A stretch of DNA of 64,000 bases, taken from assembly GCA_035294265.1 (NCBI GenBank), contig DATGLK010000018.1, forward strand, positions 44,292 to 108,291, in the 5' to 3' direction. A model generated the notes under the pieces. It worked only from the letters and a program-made list of their open reading frames with translations. It searched no databases and was not told the DNA's origin. Shown piece by piece: positions 8,882 through 19,646 of the stretch. The translations under genes and the position numbers were made by a program. Position 1 is the stretch's first letter, and every line of letters begins with the position of its first letter. This DNA is from Candidatus Binataceae bacterium (lineage in GTDB: Bacteria; Desulfobacterota; Binatia; Binatales; Binataceae).

Positions 8882-10333
8882 ATGACTCTCCAAGATAGCC
8901 GGTTGTTTCGCCAGCAATGCCATATCAATGGCGAATGGCTCGATGCGGATTCCGGCCGCGCCAATGCGGTCATCAATCCAGCTAACGGTCGCAAACTGGG
9001 AAGCGTGCCCGAGATGGGGCAGGCCGAAACCCGGCGGGCTATCCGTGCCGCCGCCGATGCTTTTCCGGGCTGGCGCGCGATGACGGGCAAGGAGCGGGCG
9101 GCCCTGATGCGGCGCTGGTTCGATCTGTGCATGGCAAATCAGGACGACCTGGCGCTGTTGCTGACCTTAGAGCAAGGCAAACCGCTGGCCGAGGCGCGCG
9201 GCGAGATAGCTTACGGCTCGGCCTTTATCGAATGGTTCGGCGAAGAGGCCAAGCGCGCGTACGGCGACGTGATTCCCGCCCACACCCGCGACCGCCGGAT
9301 TGTGGTGCTCAAGGAACCTATCGGTGTGGCTGCCGCCATCACGCCATGGAACTTCCCCAATGCCATGATTACGCGCAAAGCGGGCGCGGCGCTGGCGGCC
9401 GGCTGCACGGTGGTGATCAAGCCCGCACCTGCAACTCCCTTCTCCGCCCTAGCCTTGGCGGAATTGGCCCAGCGCGCCGGCTTTCCCCCCGGCGTGATCA
9501 ACGTGGTGACCGGCGACGAGATCGCGATCGGGCGCGAGCTTACCTCCAATCCCACAGTGCGCAAGCTGTCCTTTACCGGATCGACCCAGGTCGGCCGCCT
9601 GCTGCTGGAGCAATGTGCGCCCACGGTCAAAAAAGTTTCACTGGAGCTGGGCGGCAACGCCCCCTTTATCGTCTTCGACGACGCCGACCTGGACCAGGCG
9701 GTCGCTGGCGTGGTCGCCTCCAAGTTCCGCAACGCGGGCCAGACCTGCGTGTGTGCCAACCGAATTTTCGTTCAGGCCGGGATTTACGACGAATTCACCG
9801 CCCGTTTGGAGAAAGCGGTCAAGGCTCTGGTCGTGGGCGACGGCCTGGAGCGCGGGGTCACCATCGGGCCGCTTATCGATGAAGCCGCGGTGGCCAAGGT
9901 CGAGGAGCATATCAGCGATGCGGTGCGGCTGGGGGCACACATCCGATGCGGCGGACAGCGCCATGCGCTGGGTGGGACCTTCTTCCAGCCCACCATCCTG
10001 ACCGACGTGGCGCCTGAGGCTAAACTGATGAACGAGGAGACCTTCGGCCCAGTGGCACCACTGATTCGCTTCTCCTCCGAGCAAGAAGTCATCGCCCTTT
10101 CCAACGACACCGAATACGGCTTGGCCTGCTACTTCTACAGCCGCGACGTGGGTCGATGCTGGCGCGTGGCGGAGGCCCTGGAAAGCGGCATTATCGGTAT
10201 CAACGAGGGGATCATCTCTACCGAAATAGCGCCTTTTGGCGGGGTCAAGCATTCGGGCATCGGCCGCGAGGGCTCCAAGTACGGAATCGAAGAGTACCTG
10301 GAAATCAAATATCTGTGCTTTGGCGGGGTCTAA
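8882..10333 (+). CDS. gabD: NAD(P)-dependent succinate-semialdehyde dehydrogenase type (GabD-like)
   Basis: Aldehyde dehydrogenase superfamily enzyme, 483 residues. It oxidises an aldehyde, probably succinate semialdehyde, to the acid. ITPWNFPNAMITRK, the cofactor-binding FTGSTQVGR, the general base Glu255 in LELGGNAPF and the nucleophile Cys289 in NAGQTCVCANR all match GabD positions. EETFGPVAP is intact. A clear AAGGAG Shine-Dalgarno precedes the ATG. The next gene is a zinc alcohol dehydrogenase on the same strand, so an alcohol-to-aldehyde-to-acid pair is likely. The true substrate could be another semialdehyde. Confidence 0.85.
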   Translation: MTLQDSRLFRQQCHINGEWLDADSGRANAVINPANGRKLGSVPEMGQAETRRAIRAAADAFPGWRAMTGKERAALMRRWFDLCMANQDDLALLLTLEQGKPLAEARGEIAYGSAFIEWFGEEAKRAYGDVIPAHTRDRRIVVLKEPIGVAAAITPWNFPNAMITRKAGAALAAGCTVVIKPAPATPFSALALAELAQRAGFPPGVINVVTGDEIAIGRELTSNPTVRKLSFTGSTQVGRLLLEQCAPTVKKVSLELGGNAPFIVFDDADLDQAVAGVVASKFRNAGQTCVCANRIFVQAGIYDEFTARLEKAVKALVVGDGLERGVTIGPLIDEAAVAKVEEHISDAVRLGAHIRCGGQRHALGGTFFQPTILTDVAPEAKLMNEETFGPVAPLIRFSSEQEVIALSNDTEYGLACYFYSRDVGRCWRVAEALESGIIGINEGIISTEIAPFGGVKHSGIGREGSKYGIEEYLEIKYLCFGGV

Positions 10334-10372
10334 TGCTCGCCAGCCGGACCAAGAATCGATTGGGTGAGGCTG

Positions 10373-11431
10373 ATGCGCAGCTACGATCTGATTGAGTTCA
10401 ACGCCCCGCTTCGGATGGTAGAGCGGCCAACGCCTGCGCCCCAAGGCAGCGAGGTGTTGCTTAGGGTCCTCGCGTGCGGCGTATGCCACAGCGACGTGCA
10501 TCTGTGGGAGGGTTTCTATGACCTTGGTGCCGGCAAGCGGTTGGGATTGGCCGATCGAGGCCTGCGCCTACCCTTGACGCCCGGCCATGAAAACGTCGGC
10601 GAGGTAGTCGCGGTGGGGCCGCGGGCGCAGGGCGTTAAGGTGGGCGAGCAGGTCTTGGTCTTTCCCTGGATCGGATGCGGCCGATGCTCGGTTTGCGCGC
10701 GCGGAGAGGAGCAGCTCTGTTTGCAGCCGCGATCCTTGGGCTTGTTCCTGCCGGGCGGCTTCGCCGACCATCTGCTGGTCCCTGAGGCGCGCTACCTGTT
10801 CCCGGTCGGCGACCTCGACCCGGTCAAGGCAGCGCCTTACGCCTGCTCGGGCCTGACCACCTACGGGGCGCTCAAGAAAGTCGGGCGCGAGCTGATGGCC
10901 GCGCAGCCCATTTTGATTATCGGCGCCGGCGGCCTGGGGTTGATGGCGCTGTCGATTCTCAAGGCGATGGGCGGACGGGGAGCGATCGTAGCCGAGATCG
11001 ATCCGAGCAAACGCCAAGCCGCGCTAGCTGCCGGCGCGCTGGCAGCGATCGACAGCGCAGCGCCTGACGCGGCGGCGCAAATTATCGCGGCGGCGGGCGC
11101 TCCGTTGTGGGCCGCGGTCGATCTGGTCGGCGCGCCCTCTACTGTAAGGATGGGGCTGGATAGTCTGGTCAAGGGCGGCAAATTAATCATAGTCGGGCTG
11201 TTCGGAGGCGAGATCACTTTGCCGCTGCCGCTGATTCCGATGCGCGCGACTACCATCCAGGGCTCTTACGTCGGCAGCCCCGGTGAGCTGGGCGAGCTTA
11301 TCGAGTTGGTCCGCCGCACCGGGCTGCCCGCGGTTCCGGTCACGACTCGTCCACTTGATCAAGCCAGCGACGCGCTGGCTGATTTACACGCAGGCAGGCT
11401 TATCGGGCGCGCCGTGCTGCGCCCAGAGTAG
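10373..11431 (+). CDS. Zinc-dependent medium-chain alcohol dehydrogenase
   Basis: MDR-superfamily enzyme of 352 residues that interconverts an alcohol and an aldehyde or ketone using NAD(P). The catalytic zinc ligands sit in ACGVCHSDVH (Cys38) and GHENVGEVV. The structural zinc loop CGRCSVCARGEEQLC has four Cys. The Rossmann motif is GAGGLGLMAL. A GTG at 10364 (MRLMRS) is an alternative start. It follows the aldehyde dehydrogenase by 39 bp, so the two probably act in sequence. The substrate cannot be told from sequence. Confidence 0.83.
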   Translation: MRSYDLIEFNAPLRMVERPTPAPQGSEVLLRVLACGVCHSDVHLWEGFYDLGAGKRLGLADRGLRLPLTPGHENVGEVVAVGPRAQGVKVGEQVLVFPWIGCGRCSVCARGEEQLCLQPRSLGLFLPGGFADHLLVPEARYLFPVGDLDPVKAAPYACSGLTTYGALKKVGRELMAAQPILIIGAGGLGLMALSILKAMGGRGAIVAEIDPSKRQAALAAGALAAIDSAAPDAAAQIIAAAGAPLWAAVDLVGAPSTVRMGLDSLVKGGKLIIVGLFGGEITLPLPLIPMRATTIQGSYVGSPGELGELIELVRRTGLPAVPVTTRPLDQASDALADLHAGRLIGRAVLRPE

Positions 11432-11626
11432 GTTGAGTTCGTTGCTGCACGCTAAGGGATGAAACGTACGATTCGGCCAGGGCTACCTCCTGAAGCGGCT
11501 GGTGGCGGTCGTCGTCACAGAGCCCGCCGCGATTTTGCAATTTGATTCATGTTCGCGGGTTCGCGGCGCATGGCCGCGCCGCGCGCGGAGCTCTGCGGAC
11601 CTAAGCTTTAGCGCAAATAACCGCCC

Positions 11627-11663
11627 GGCGCGCTGGTTGCCAAGAGCTCGCGACCAGCGCGCC
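11627..11663. terminator. Inverted repeat between convergent adh and katG
   Basis: GGCGCGCTGGT (11627-11637) and ACCAGCGCGCC (11653-11663) form a perfect 11-bp stem with a 15-nt loop, followed by GTTT. It lies between two convergent genes and probably ends both transcripts. The rest of the 11432-11713 gap shows no gene. Confidence 0.5.
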
Positions 11664-11713
11664 GTTTAAGGCGTGGGCGAGGGGAATACAAAAGCCCTCC
11701 CACGCGAGAAACT

Positions 11714-13951
<2,238 letters not shown>

Positions 13952-14100
13952 TTATTACATCCTTGGATGCCCTTGTAAGCCGAACTCATTGCGATGGCCA
14001 GCGCAATTAATGAAGCCTGGACATCAAAACTTTGCTGCCCGCTTTCGCCATAAGGAAATAATCCGTCCTCCTCTTTGCTTAAGCTAGATTTCATCCATAT

Positions 14101-14115
14101 TTAGATAGCGTCTAA
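14101..14115. promoter_or_regulatory. PerR/Fur-like palindrome upstream of katG (site 1)
   Basis: TTAGATAGCGTCTAA has perfect TTAGA / TCTAA arms with a 5-bp spacer. The arms match the outer half-sites of the Fur/PerR 7-1-7 operator (TTAGAATNATTCTAA). It lies about 190 bp before the katG start. Identification is by resemblance only. Confidence 0.5.
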
Positions 14116-14162
14116 CTAATCGGCACTAAAAGCGCCGCCAAACCAGGCCGGCGACTTGGGTG

Positions 14163-14177
14163 TTAGACTAATTCTAA
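14163..14177. promoter_or_regulatory. PerR/Fur-like palindrome upstream of katG (site 2)
   Basis: TTAGACTAATTCTAA differs from the Fur/PerR-type consensus TTAGAATNATTCTAA at one position. It has the same TTAGA-N5-TCTAA arms as the site at 14101. The two are 62 bp apart centre to centre, close to six helical turns. Confidence 0.6.
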
Positions 14178-14390
14178 TATTCGATTATGTCAAATCAATT
14201 GCCAGCTCACGTGTTCAATTCGTCGCAGGTGTTACGGCAGATGGGGTTGATGACAGAGCGACCCTAGGATCGATTGACCCTAGGATCTATGAGGATCTAC
14301 GGGATGGCTCGCCGCACCGACGGCTCCGGGGCGCCGAGCAGGTGGTGAGCGGCCGCCCGGAGAATGCGATCGCGGCGGCCGTGCTCTATG
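14178..14390. other. Intergenic stretch between katG control region and rpmB end
   Basis: No convincing gene was found. ACCCTAGGATC occurs twice as a short direct repeat (14261-14271 and 14277-14287). A plus-strand frame at 14156-14407 has no recognisable product. The T-run at about 14399-14405 lies at the end of rpmB. Confidence 0.4.
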
Positions 14391-14579
14391 TCAGGCGCTT
14401 TTTTTGACTCGGCCGCTGCGCAAACAGCGAGTGCAGACCAGAATTCGTTGCGTGCCGCCGCCGATTTGAGCGCGGACCTCTTGTAAATTAGGATGCCAGC
14501 GGCGCTTAGTCTTGTTGTTGGCGTGGCTGACGTTATTGCCCACTGAGGGCTGTTTGCCGCAAACTGCGCAATGTCTCAT
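14391..14579 (-). CDS. rpmB: 50S ribosomal protein L28, zinc-binding form
   Basis: A 62-residue structural protein of the large ribosomal subunit. It begins [21 protein letters not shown], has the L28 core [16 protein letters not shown] and ends [12 protein letters not shown]. Two CxxC pairs (CAVC, CTRC) mark it as the zinc-ribbon C+ paralogue, which is often replaced by a C- form under zinc limitation. It diverges from mutL. Confidence 0.93.
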   Translation of the reverse strand: MRHCAVCGKQPSVGNNVSHANNKTKRRWHPNLQEVRAQIGGGTQRILVCTRCLRSGRVKKSA

Positions 14580-14713
14580 CTTTTTCCTGGACCCGTGCGC
14601 GCCCGGATTCGTGGGAACTAGGCCCCGGCCGTCGGCGCGCCGCCATCAAACTAGCCTCTGCGCGGGCGGCGGGAAAGAGGGGGCGGGAGTAAGGTGGGCG
14701 AGGCATCCAAGGC

Positions 14714-16573
14714 ATGGCTGAACACTTAATCCATATCCTACCCGAGCGGGTGGCCAGCCAAATCGCCGCCGGCGAGGTGGTGGAGCGGCCGGCCTCGGCC
14801 GTCAAGGAGTTGATCGAAAATTCTTTGGATGCCGGCGCCAGCGCGATTATGGTGGAGATCGCCGCAGGCGGAACCGCGTTGCTGGCGGTGAGCGATGATG
14901 GCTGTGGGATGAGCGCGCACGACGCGGTGCTGGCGCTGCGCCGTCATGCCACCTCCAAGATTCGCGAGGTCGCCGATCTGGTGGCGGTTCATACAATGGG
15001 TTTTCGAGGCGAGGCTTTGGCCGCGATTGCAAGCGTCTCGCGCCTGGAGCTCAAGACTCGCCGTCCCGAAGACTTGGCGGGTACGCAGATAAGGGTGGAG
15101 GGCGGCGAAGAGGGCGGGCGGCAGGAGTGTGCGATGGCGCCGGGGACCCGAATCGAGGCGCGGGATCTATTCTTCAATACCCCGGCCCGACTTAAGTTCC
15201 TCCGCACACCCGCCACCGAGCAGGGAGCAGTGGTCGAAGTGGTTCAGCGCCTGGCCCTGGCGGCTCCCCGGATTGCCTTTGAACTGATTGCCGATGGGCG
15301 CCGAGTACTGGAACTGGCGCGGGCCACTAGCGCCTTGGAACGCTGGCGCCAGCTCTTTGGCGCCAAGTCGGCGCTGACGATGATGCCGGTTTCGGGGGAT
15401 GGGGCGGGGATCGCGCTTGAGGGGCTCATAAGTCATAGCCAGCAATCCTTTGCCAGCGCCCGCTTACTGTATACCTATGTCAACGGGCGAGCGGTGCGCG
15501 ATCGGATGCTTCTGCGCGCTATTGGCAATGCCTATGCCACCCTGGTACCCAAGGGACGCTATCCGGCGGCGGCCTTGTTCCTGACCGTGCGCCCGCAGGA
15601 AGTTGACGTCAACGTCCATCCGATGAAGGCCGAAGTGCGCTTTCGCAATGCAGGGGCGCTGTTCGAGACCGTATACGGGATACTGCGCCAGCGTCTGCTG
15701 GGAGCCGGTGGTGGTGCCGATCCCGGCCCTGCCGCGGCCTCGGCTGCGAACCTATCAAGCCAGGCCCAAACGCCCTCCGGCGGGGACGCCCTCGACTGGC
15801 CGCCGGCAGAGTCCGCTGTACTCGCCCCCCTGGCTGACGCGCCAGCGCGTCCATTGCGCCTGGTTGCGCTCTCCAATCCAGCGCCCGCCGCCTGGCAGCC
15901 GGCGCTGGGCCTGGGCTACCGCGCTTCCGCAGCTGCGCCATGCGAGGCTCCCGTGGAGGCGGCCCGCTTGATAGCGGCGGGGCAGGTGGGAGCGCTGCCG
16001 GCCTATTCGGAACTGCGTGTCCTGGGCCAGCTCTTTTGCGGGTATATCGCGCTCGAAGATCACGACGGCTTAGTCCTGGTTGATCAGCACGCCGCCCACG
16101 AGCGGGTTACCTTCGAGCGGCTCAAGGCGCAAATGGAGCATGGTGGGGTTGAGGTGCAGAACCAGCTTATTCCGCAAACCCTGGAGCTTAACCCCGCGCG
16201 TGCCGCCCATCTGGGCGACGCGCTGCCACGCCTGCGGGCGCTGGGTTTCGAGCTGGAGCCCTTCGGTCCAGCCACCCTCCTGCTCAAGGGCAGCCCGGCG
16301 GTGTTTGGGGCCGAGGGCGGAGTCGAACTGCTGCGCGAGATGATCGAGGTTTTGGGCGAGCCGGAAGCACAAGCCCCCAGCGGCCTGGAGCATTTGCTGA
16401 AGCAACTCGCCTGTCACGGTTCGGTGCGAGTGGGGCGTGTGCTCAAGGGGGCGGAAATTGGCGCCCTGCTCGCCGATCTCGATCGCACCCCGTTCAAGTC
16501 CAATTGTCCCCACGGCCGGCCCACCCATATCCGCTTCTCGCGCGGCCAGATCGAGCGGATGTTTCGTCGATGA
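14714..16573 (+). CDS. mutL: DNA mismatch repair endonuclease MutL
   Basis: Mismatch-repair matchmaker with a GHKL ATPase domain, 619 residues. ATPase motifs: IAAGEVVERPASAVKELIEN, DDGCGM, TMGFRGEALAAI. The C-terminal endonuclease motif DQHA-x2-E-x4-E starts at Asp457 (DQHAAHERVTFE), and CPHGRPTHIRF near the end supplies metal ligands. This is therefore a nicking MutL as in organisms without MutH. A proline/alanine-rich linker spans about 330-430. The stop overlaps miaA (ATGA). First gene of a long plus-strand operon. Confidence 0.96.
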   Translation: MAEHLIHILPERVASQIAAGEVVERPASAVKELIENSLDAGASAIMVEIAAGGTALLAVSDDGCGMSAHDAVLALRRHATSKIREVADLVAVHTMGFRGEALAAIASVSRLELKTRRPEDLAGTQIRVEGGEEGGRQECAMAPGTRIEARDLFFNTPARLKFLRTPATEQGAVVEVVQRLALAAPRIAFELIADGRRVLELARATSALERWRQLFGAKSALTMMPVSGDGAGIALEGLISHSQQSFASARLLYTYVNGRAVRDRMLLRAIGNAYATLVPKGRYPAAALFLTVRPQEVDVNVHPMKAEVRFRNAGALFETVYGILRQRLLGAGGGADPGPAAASAANLSSQAQTPSGGDALDWPPAESAVLAPLADAPARPLRLVALSNPAPAAWQPALGLGYRASAAAPCEAPVEAARLIAAGQVGALPAYSELRVLGQLFCGYIALEDHDGLVLVDQHAAHERVTFERLKAQMEHGGVEVQNQLIPQTLELNPARAAHLGDALPRLRALGFELEPFGPATLLLKGSPAVFGAEGGVELLREMIEVLGEPEAQAPSGLEHLLKQLACHGSVRVGRVLKGAEIGALLADLDRTPFKSNCPHGRPTHIRFSRGQIERMFRR

Positions 16574-17538
16574 GCGCGTTTGGATTGACCCCCCGGCGGG
16601 CCTTTATCGTGGGGCCCACCGGGGTGGGCAAGAGCGAACTTGCGCTGACGCTAGCCGAGCGGCTGGGGGCGGAGATTGTCAATGCCGATTCGCGCCAGCT
16701 TTATCGCGCGATGGATATTGGCACCGCCAAGCCCACCCTGGCCCAGCGCGCCCGTGTGCCCCATCATCTGATTGACGTCGTCGAGCCCGAGGAGAGCGTC
16801 GATGTAGCCCGTTTCAAGCTGATGGCCGAGGCGGCGATTGGGGAGATCGCGGGACGCGGGCGGCCGATTTTAATCGTTGGCGGCAGCGGGCTTTACCTGC
16901 GCGCGCTGCGCCAGGGATTGTTCCAGGGACCACCAGCCGCGCCCGCGCTGCGGCGCGAGCTGATGGAGTTGGCCCGGCGCGAAGGAGTGGATAGGCTGCA
17001 TCGGTCGCTTATGGAAATTGACCCGCCCAGCGCCCGCAGGCTGCATCGCAACGACCTTGCGCGGGTGGTGCGGGCACTGGAGGTCTATCGCCTGACCGGC
17101 GTGCCGTTGAGCGTTCATCAGGCGGCCCATCGCTTTTCCGACCGTTTCGCGCCCTCGTTGACGCTGGGGTTGCGGCTTGAGCGCGAGGAGCTTTATCGGT
17201 CGCTTGAGCGGCGGCTGGATGCGATGATGGAGGCAGGACTGGTAGGCGAGGTAAACGCCCTCCTGGCACGTGGGCTGGCTCATAGCCCCCTGCTGCGGCA
17301 CACCATAGGCTACAGGGAGATCGCCGCCGCGTTGGCGGGTGAAATGAGCTTGGCGCAGGCGCTGGAACAGGCTAAGCGGGCCACCCGCCAACTGGCTAAG
17401 CGGCAGATGACCTGGTTTCGAGCTGATCCTGGGATTATCTGGCTTGCACCAGGCGGCGCGCTTGCGCAGGGGCTAAAGTTGTTGCAGGAATTTTTTTCAC
17501 CAACGCTGGATGTGCACCCATCGGACGCAACCGGATGA
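16570..17538 (+). CDS. miaA: tRNA dimethylallyltransferase MiaA
   Basis: Adds a dimethylallyl group to N6 of A37 in tRNAs reading UNN codons. It has 322 residues from the ATG that overlaps the mutL stop by 4 bp. The P-loop GPTGVGKSELAL, VNADSRQLYRAMDIGTAKPT and the later GGSGLYLRAL and IGYREIAAAL match MiaA. The C-terminal end TRQLAKRQMTWFR is also typical. mutL-miaA pairing is common in bacteria. Confidence 0.96.
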   Translation: MSAFGLTPRRAFIVGPTGVGKSELALTLAERLGAEIVNADSRQLYRAMDIGTAKPTLAQRARVPHHLIDVVEPEESVDVARFKLMAEAAIGEIAGRGRPILIVGGSGLYLRALRQGLFQGPPAAPALRRELMELARREGVDRLHRSLMEIDPPSARRLHRNDLARVVRALEVYRLTGVPLSVHQAAHRFSDRFAPSLTLGLRLEREELYRSLERRLDAMMEAGLVGEVNALLARGLAHSPLLRHTIGYREIAAALAGEMSLAQALEQAKRATRQLAKRQMTWFRADPGIIWLAPGGALAQGLKLLQEFFSPTLDVHPSDATG

Positions 17539-17544
17539 TTGACG

Positions 17545-18501
17545 ATGCCTGACTACCTGGATTTTGAGCAGCCGCTGCGCGAGCTCGATGAGCGGATCGC
17601 GGCGCTGGAGCCGGCCGCGCGTGATGCGCTTTTGAGCGAGCGTGCGCGCTTGGAGCGCCGGCTGTATGCCACCTTGACTCCGATTGACCGGGTGCGCCTA
17701 GCGCGCCATCCCTCCCGCCCCCAGACGCTGGACTATATCGCGGCGCTGCTCCGGGACTTCGTCGAACTTCATGGCGACCGCCGCTTTGGCGATGACCGGG
17801 CGATAGTCGCTGGAATAGGCTACTTTGGCAAGCAGCGGGTGGCGATCGTGGGGCAGCAGCGCGGCCGTTCTACCGCCGAGCGAGTGGCGTGCAACTTCGG
17901 CCGTCCCAATCCCGAGGGTTATCGCAAAGCGGCGCGGATTTACGAATTGGCCGAGCGCTTTGGCCTGCCCCTGCTGACCTTTATCGACACCCAGGGGGCC
18001 GAACCCGGGCTGGGCGCCGAGGAACGGGGCCAGGCTGAGGCGATCGCCCACTGTTTGTTGGTGATGGCGGGACTGACGGTGCCGGTGATCGCCACGGTCA
18101 TCGGCGAAGGCGGCTCCGGCGGGGCGCTGGCGTTGGGCGTGGCCAACGTTCTGCTGATGCAGGAGCATGCCTGTTACGCGGTGATTACGCCCGAGGGCTG
18201 CGCGGCGATCCTGTGGCGTGAGGGTACCCCGGAAAACATCGCCCGGGCTGCCAGCGCGCTCAAGCTGGAGGCTCACGATCTGCTTGAACTAGGGGTGGCC
18301 GATAAGATTGTGGCCGAACCCCGGGGCGGGGCCCATCGTGATCCCAAGCGGGCGGCCTTACTTCTGGGGCGTGTGATCCGGCGCGAGCTGCGAGCTTTGA
18401 CCAAATTGACCCCGGCTCAGATCCGGGCCGCGCGAGCAGCCAAGCTGGCGGCCCTGGGGCAGGCTTTTCTTGAGCGCGCGCCCGCACGCGCGGGACGGTA
18501 A
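17545..18501 (+). CDS. accA: Acetyl-CoA carboxylase carboxyltransferase subunit alpha
   Basis: Alpha subunit of the carboxyltransferase that makes malonyl-CoA for fatty acid synthesis, about 318 residues. MPDYLDFEQPLRELDERI opens the family N-terminal helix. LHGDRRFGDDRAIVAGIG, FIDTQGAEPGLGAEERGQ and GEGGSGGALALGVAN are signature segments of the crotonase-fold active site. An in-frame TTG at 17539 precedes the ATG at 17545. It starts 6 bp after miaA stops. accD is not in the window. Confidence 0.95.
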   Translation: MPDYLDFEQPLRELDERIAALEPAARDALLSERARLERRLYATLTPIDRVRLARHPSRPQTLDYIAALLRDFVELHGDRRFGDDRAIVAGIGYFGKQRVAIVGQQRGRSTAERVACNFGRPNPEGYRKAARIYELAERFGLPLLTFIDTQGAEPGLGAEERGQAEAIAHCLLVMAGLTVPVIATVIGEGGSGGALALGVANVLLMQEHACYAVITPEGCAAILWREGTPENIARAASALKLEAHDLLELGVADKIVAEPRGGAHRDPKRAALLLGRVIRRELRALTKLTPAQIRAARAAKLAALGQAFLERAPARAGR

Positions 18502-18507
18502 AGGGCG

Positions 18508-19632
18508 ATGGCAACGGTCAAAGCGGTACGCTCTGTGTCCTCGGTGCGACCCCCGCGCACGGAGTTGACCGCGGCGCGCGAGCGGATCGACGCAATCAAT
18601 CAGACGCTGCTGAAGCTGCTCAACGAGCGCGCCCGGCTGGCGATTGCGATTGGCCACCTAAAGCGCGCCCAGGGAGCCGAGCTGTATCAGCCAGCGCGCG
18701 AGCAGGCGATTTTGGAGCGGTTGATAGCGCAAAATGAGGGGCCGCTGCGGACCGAGGATGTGCGCCACATCTTCGGCGAGATAATTTCGGCCTGCCGGGG
18801 GCTGGAGCACGAGCTGCGAGTGGCCTATCTGGGGCCCGAATTCACCTACAGCCATCTGGCCGCGATACGCCAGTTCGGCCATGGCGCTCAGCTTCAGGGC
18901 GAGGAGTCGATTGCCGCCGTGTTTGCCGCGCTCGACGGTGGGCGGGCCGATCTGGCTTTGGCGCCGGTGGAGAATTCCACCGAAGGCTCGGTTACCGTGA
19001 CGCTGGACGCCTTGTTGGACAGCCCCGCGCAAATCGTGGGTGAAGTGCTGTTGCCGGTGCGCCATGCGCTGCTCTCGCTCAGCGGGCGGCGCGCCGATAT
19101 CAAAAAAATTCTTGCCCATCAACAGTCGCTAGGCCAATGCAGGGATTATTTGAGCACCAATTTTCCGGGCTGCGTGCAGGAAGCGGTGGCGTCTAACGCG
19201 TTGGCGGCACGCCGCGCGGCCGCCGACCCCACGCTGGCGGCGATCGCGGCGGCCGAGGCCGCCCAACCTTATGGCTTGCGCGTGGTGGCGCACGCCATCC
19301 AGGACCAGGCGCATAATATGACTCGCTTCCTCATCCTGGGGCGCCAGGCGGTGGCCAAAAGCGGGAACGACAAGACCAGCGTAATTTTCGCGATGCCCGA
19401 GCGAGTGGGTGCCCTCAAGGAAGCGCTCACGGTGTTTGCCCGCAACCGGATCGATCTCACGATGATTCAGTCGCGTCCCCAGCGTGGACGCCCCTGGGCC
19501 TATCTGTTTTACGCCGACCTGCGCGGTCATCGCGAGGCCCCGGCGATGAAGCGGGCGCTGGCGGCGCTCAAGCGCAAGGCGCTTTTTCTCAAGCTGCTGG
19601 GGTCATATCCCGAGGCTCGGGTGGCGGGATAG
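18508..19632 (+). CDS. pheA: Bifunctional chorismate mutase / prephenate dehydratase
   Basis: Makes phenylpyruvate from chorismate for phenylalanine synthesis; 374 residues. Residues about 15-95 are an AroQ-type chorismate mutase (RIDAINQTLLKLLNERARLAIAIG). Residues about 100-280 are prephenate dehydratase (VAYLGPEFTYSHLAA, VENSTEGSVTVTLD, HNMTRFLILG). The end is an ACT domain (TSVIFAMPERVGALKEAL, then IQSRPQRGRPWAYLFY) that binds phenylalanine for feedback control. It follows accA by 6 bp. Confidence 0.95.
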   Translation: MATVKAVRSVSSVRPPRTELTAARERIDAINQTLLKLLNERARLAIAIGHLKRAQGAELYQPAREQAILERLIAQNEGPLRTEDVRHIFGEIISACRGLEHELRVAYLGPEFTYSHLAAIRQFGHGAQLQGEESIAAVFAALDGGRADLALAPVENSTEGSVTVTLDALLDSPAQIVGEVLLPVRHALLSLSGRRADIKKILAHQQSLGQCRDYLSTNFPGCVQEAVASNALAARRAAADPTLAAIAAAEAAQPYGLRVVAHAIQDQAHNMTRFLILGRQAVAKSGNDKTSVIFAMPERVGALKEALTVFARNRIDLTMIQSRPQRGRPWAYLFYADLRGHREAPAMKRALAALKRKALFLKLLGSYPEARVAG

Positions 19633-19646
19633 AGTCTAGAGAGGCC

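Noticed and set aside
14261-14287. ACCCTAGGATC direct repeat as a mobile-element target duplication
   Set aside because: The copies are only 16 bp apart with nothing between them, so no inserted element is flanked.
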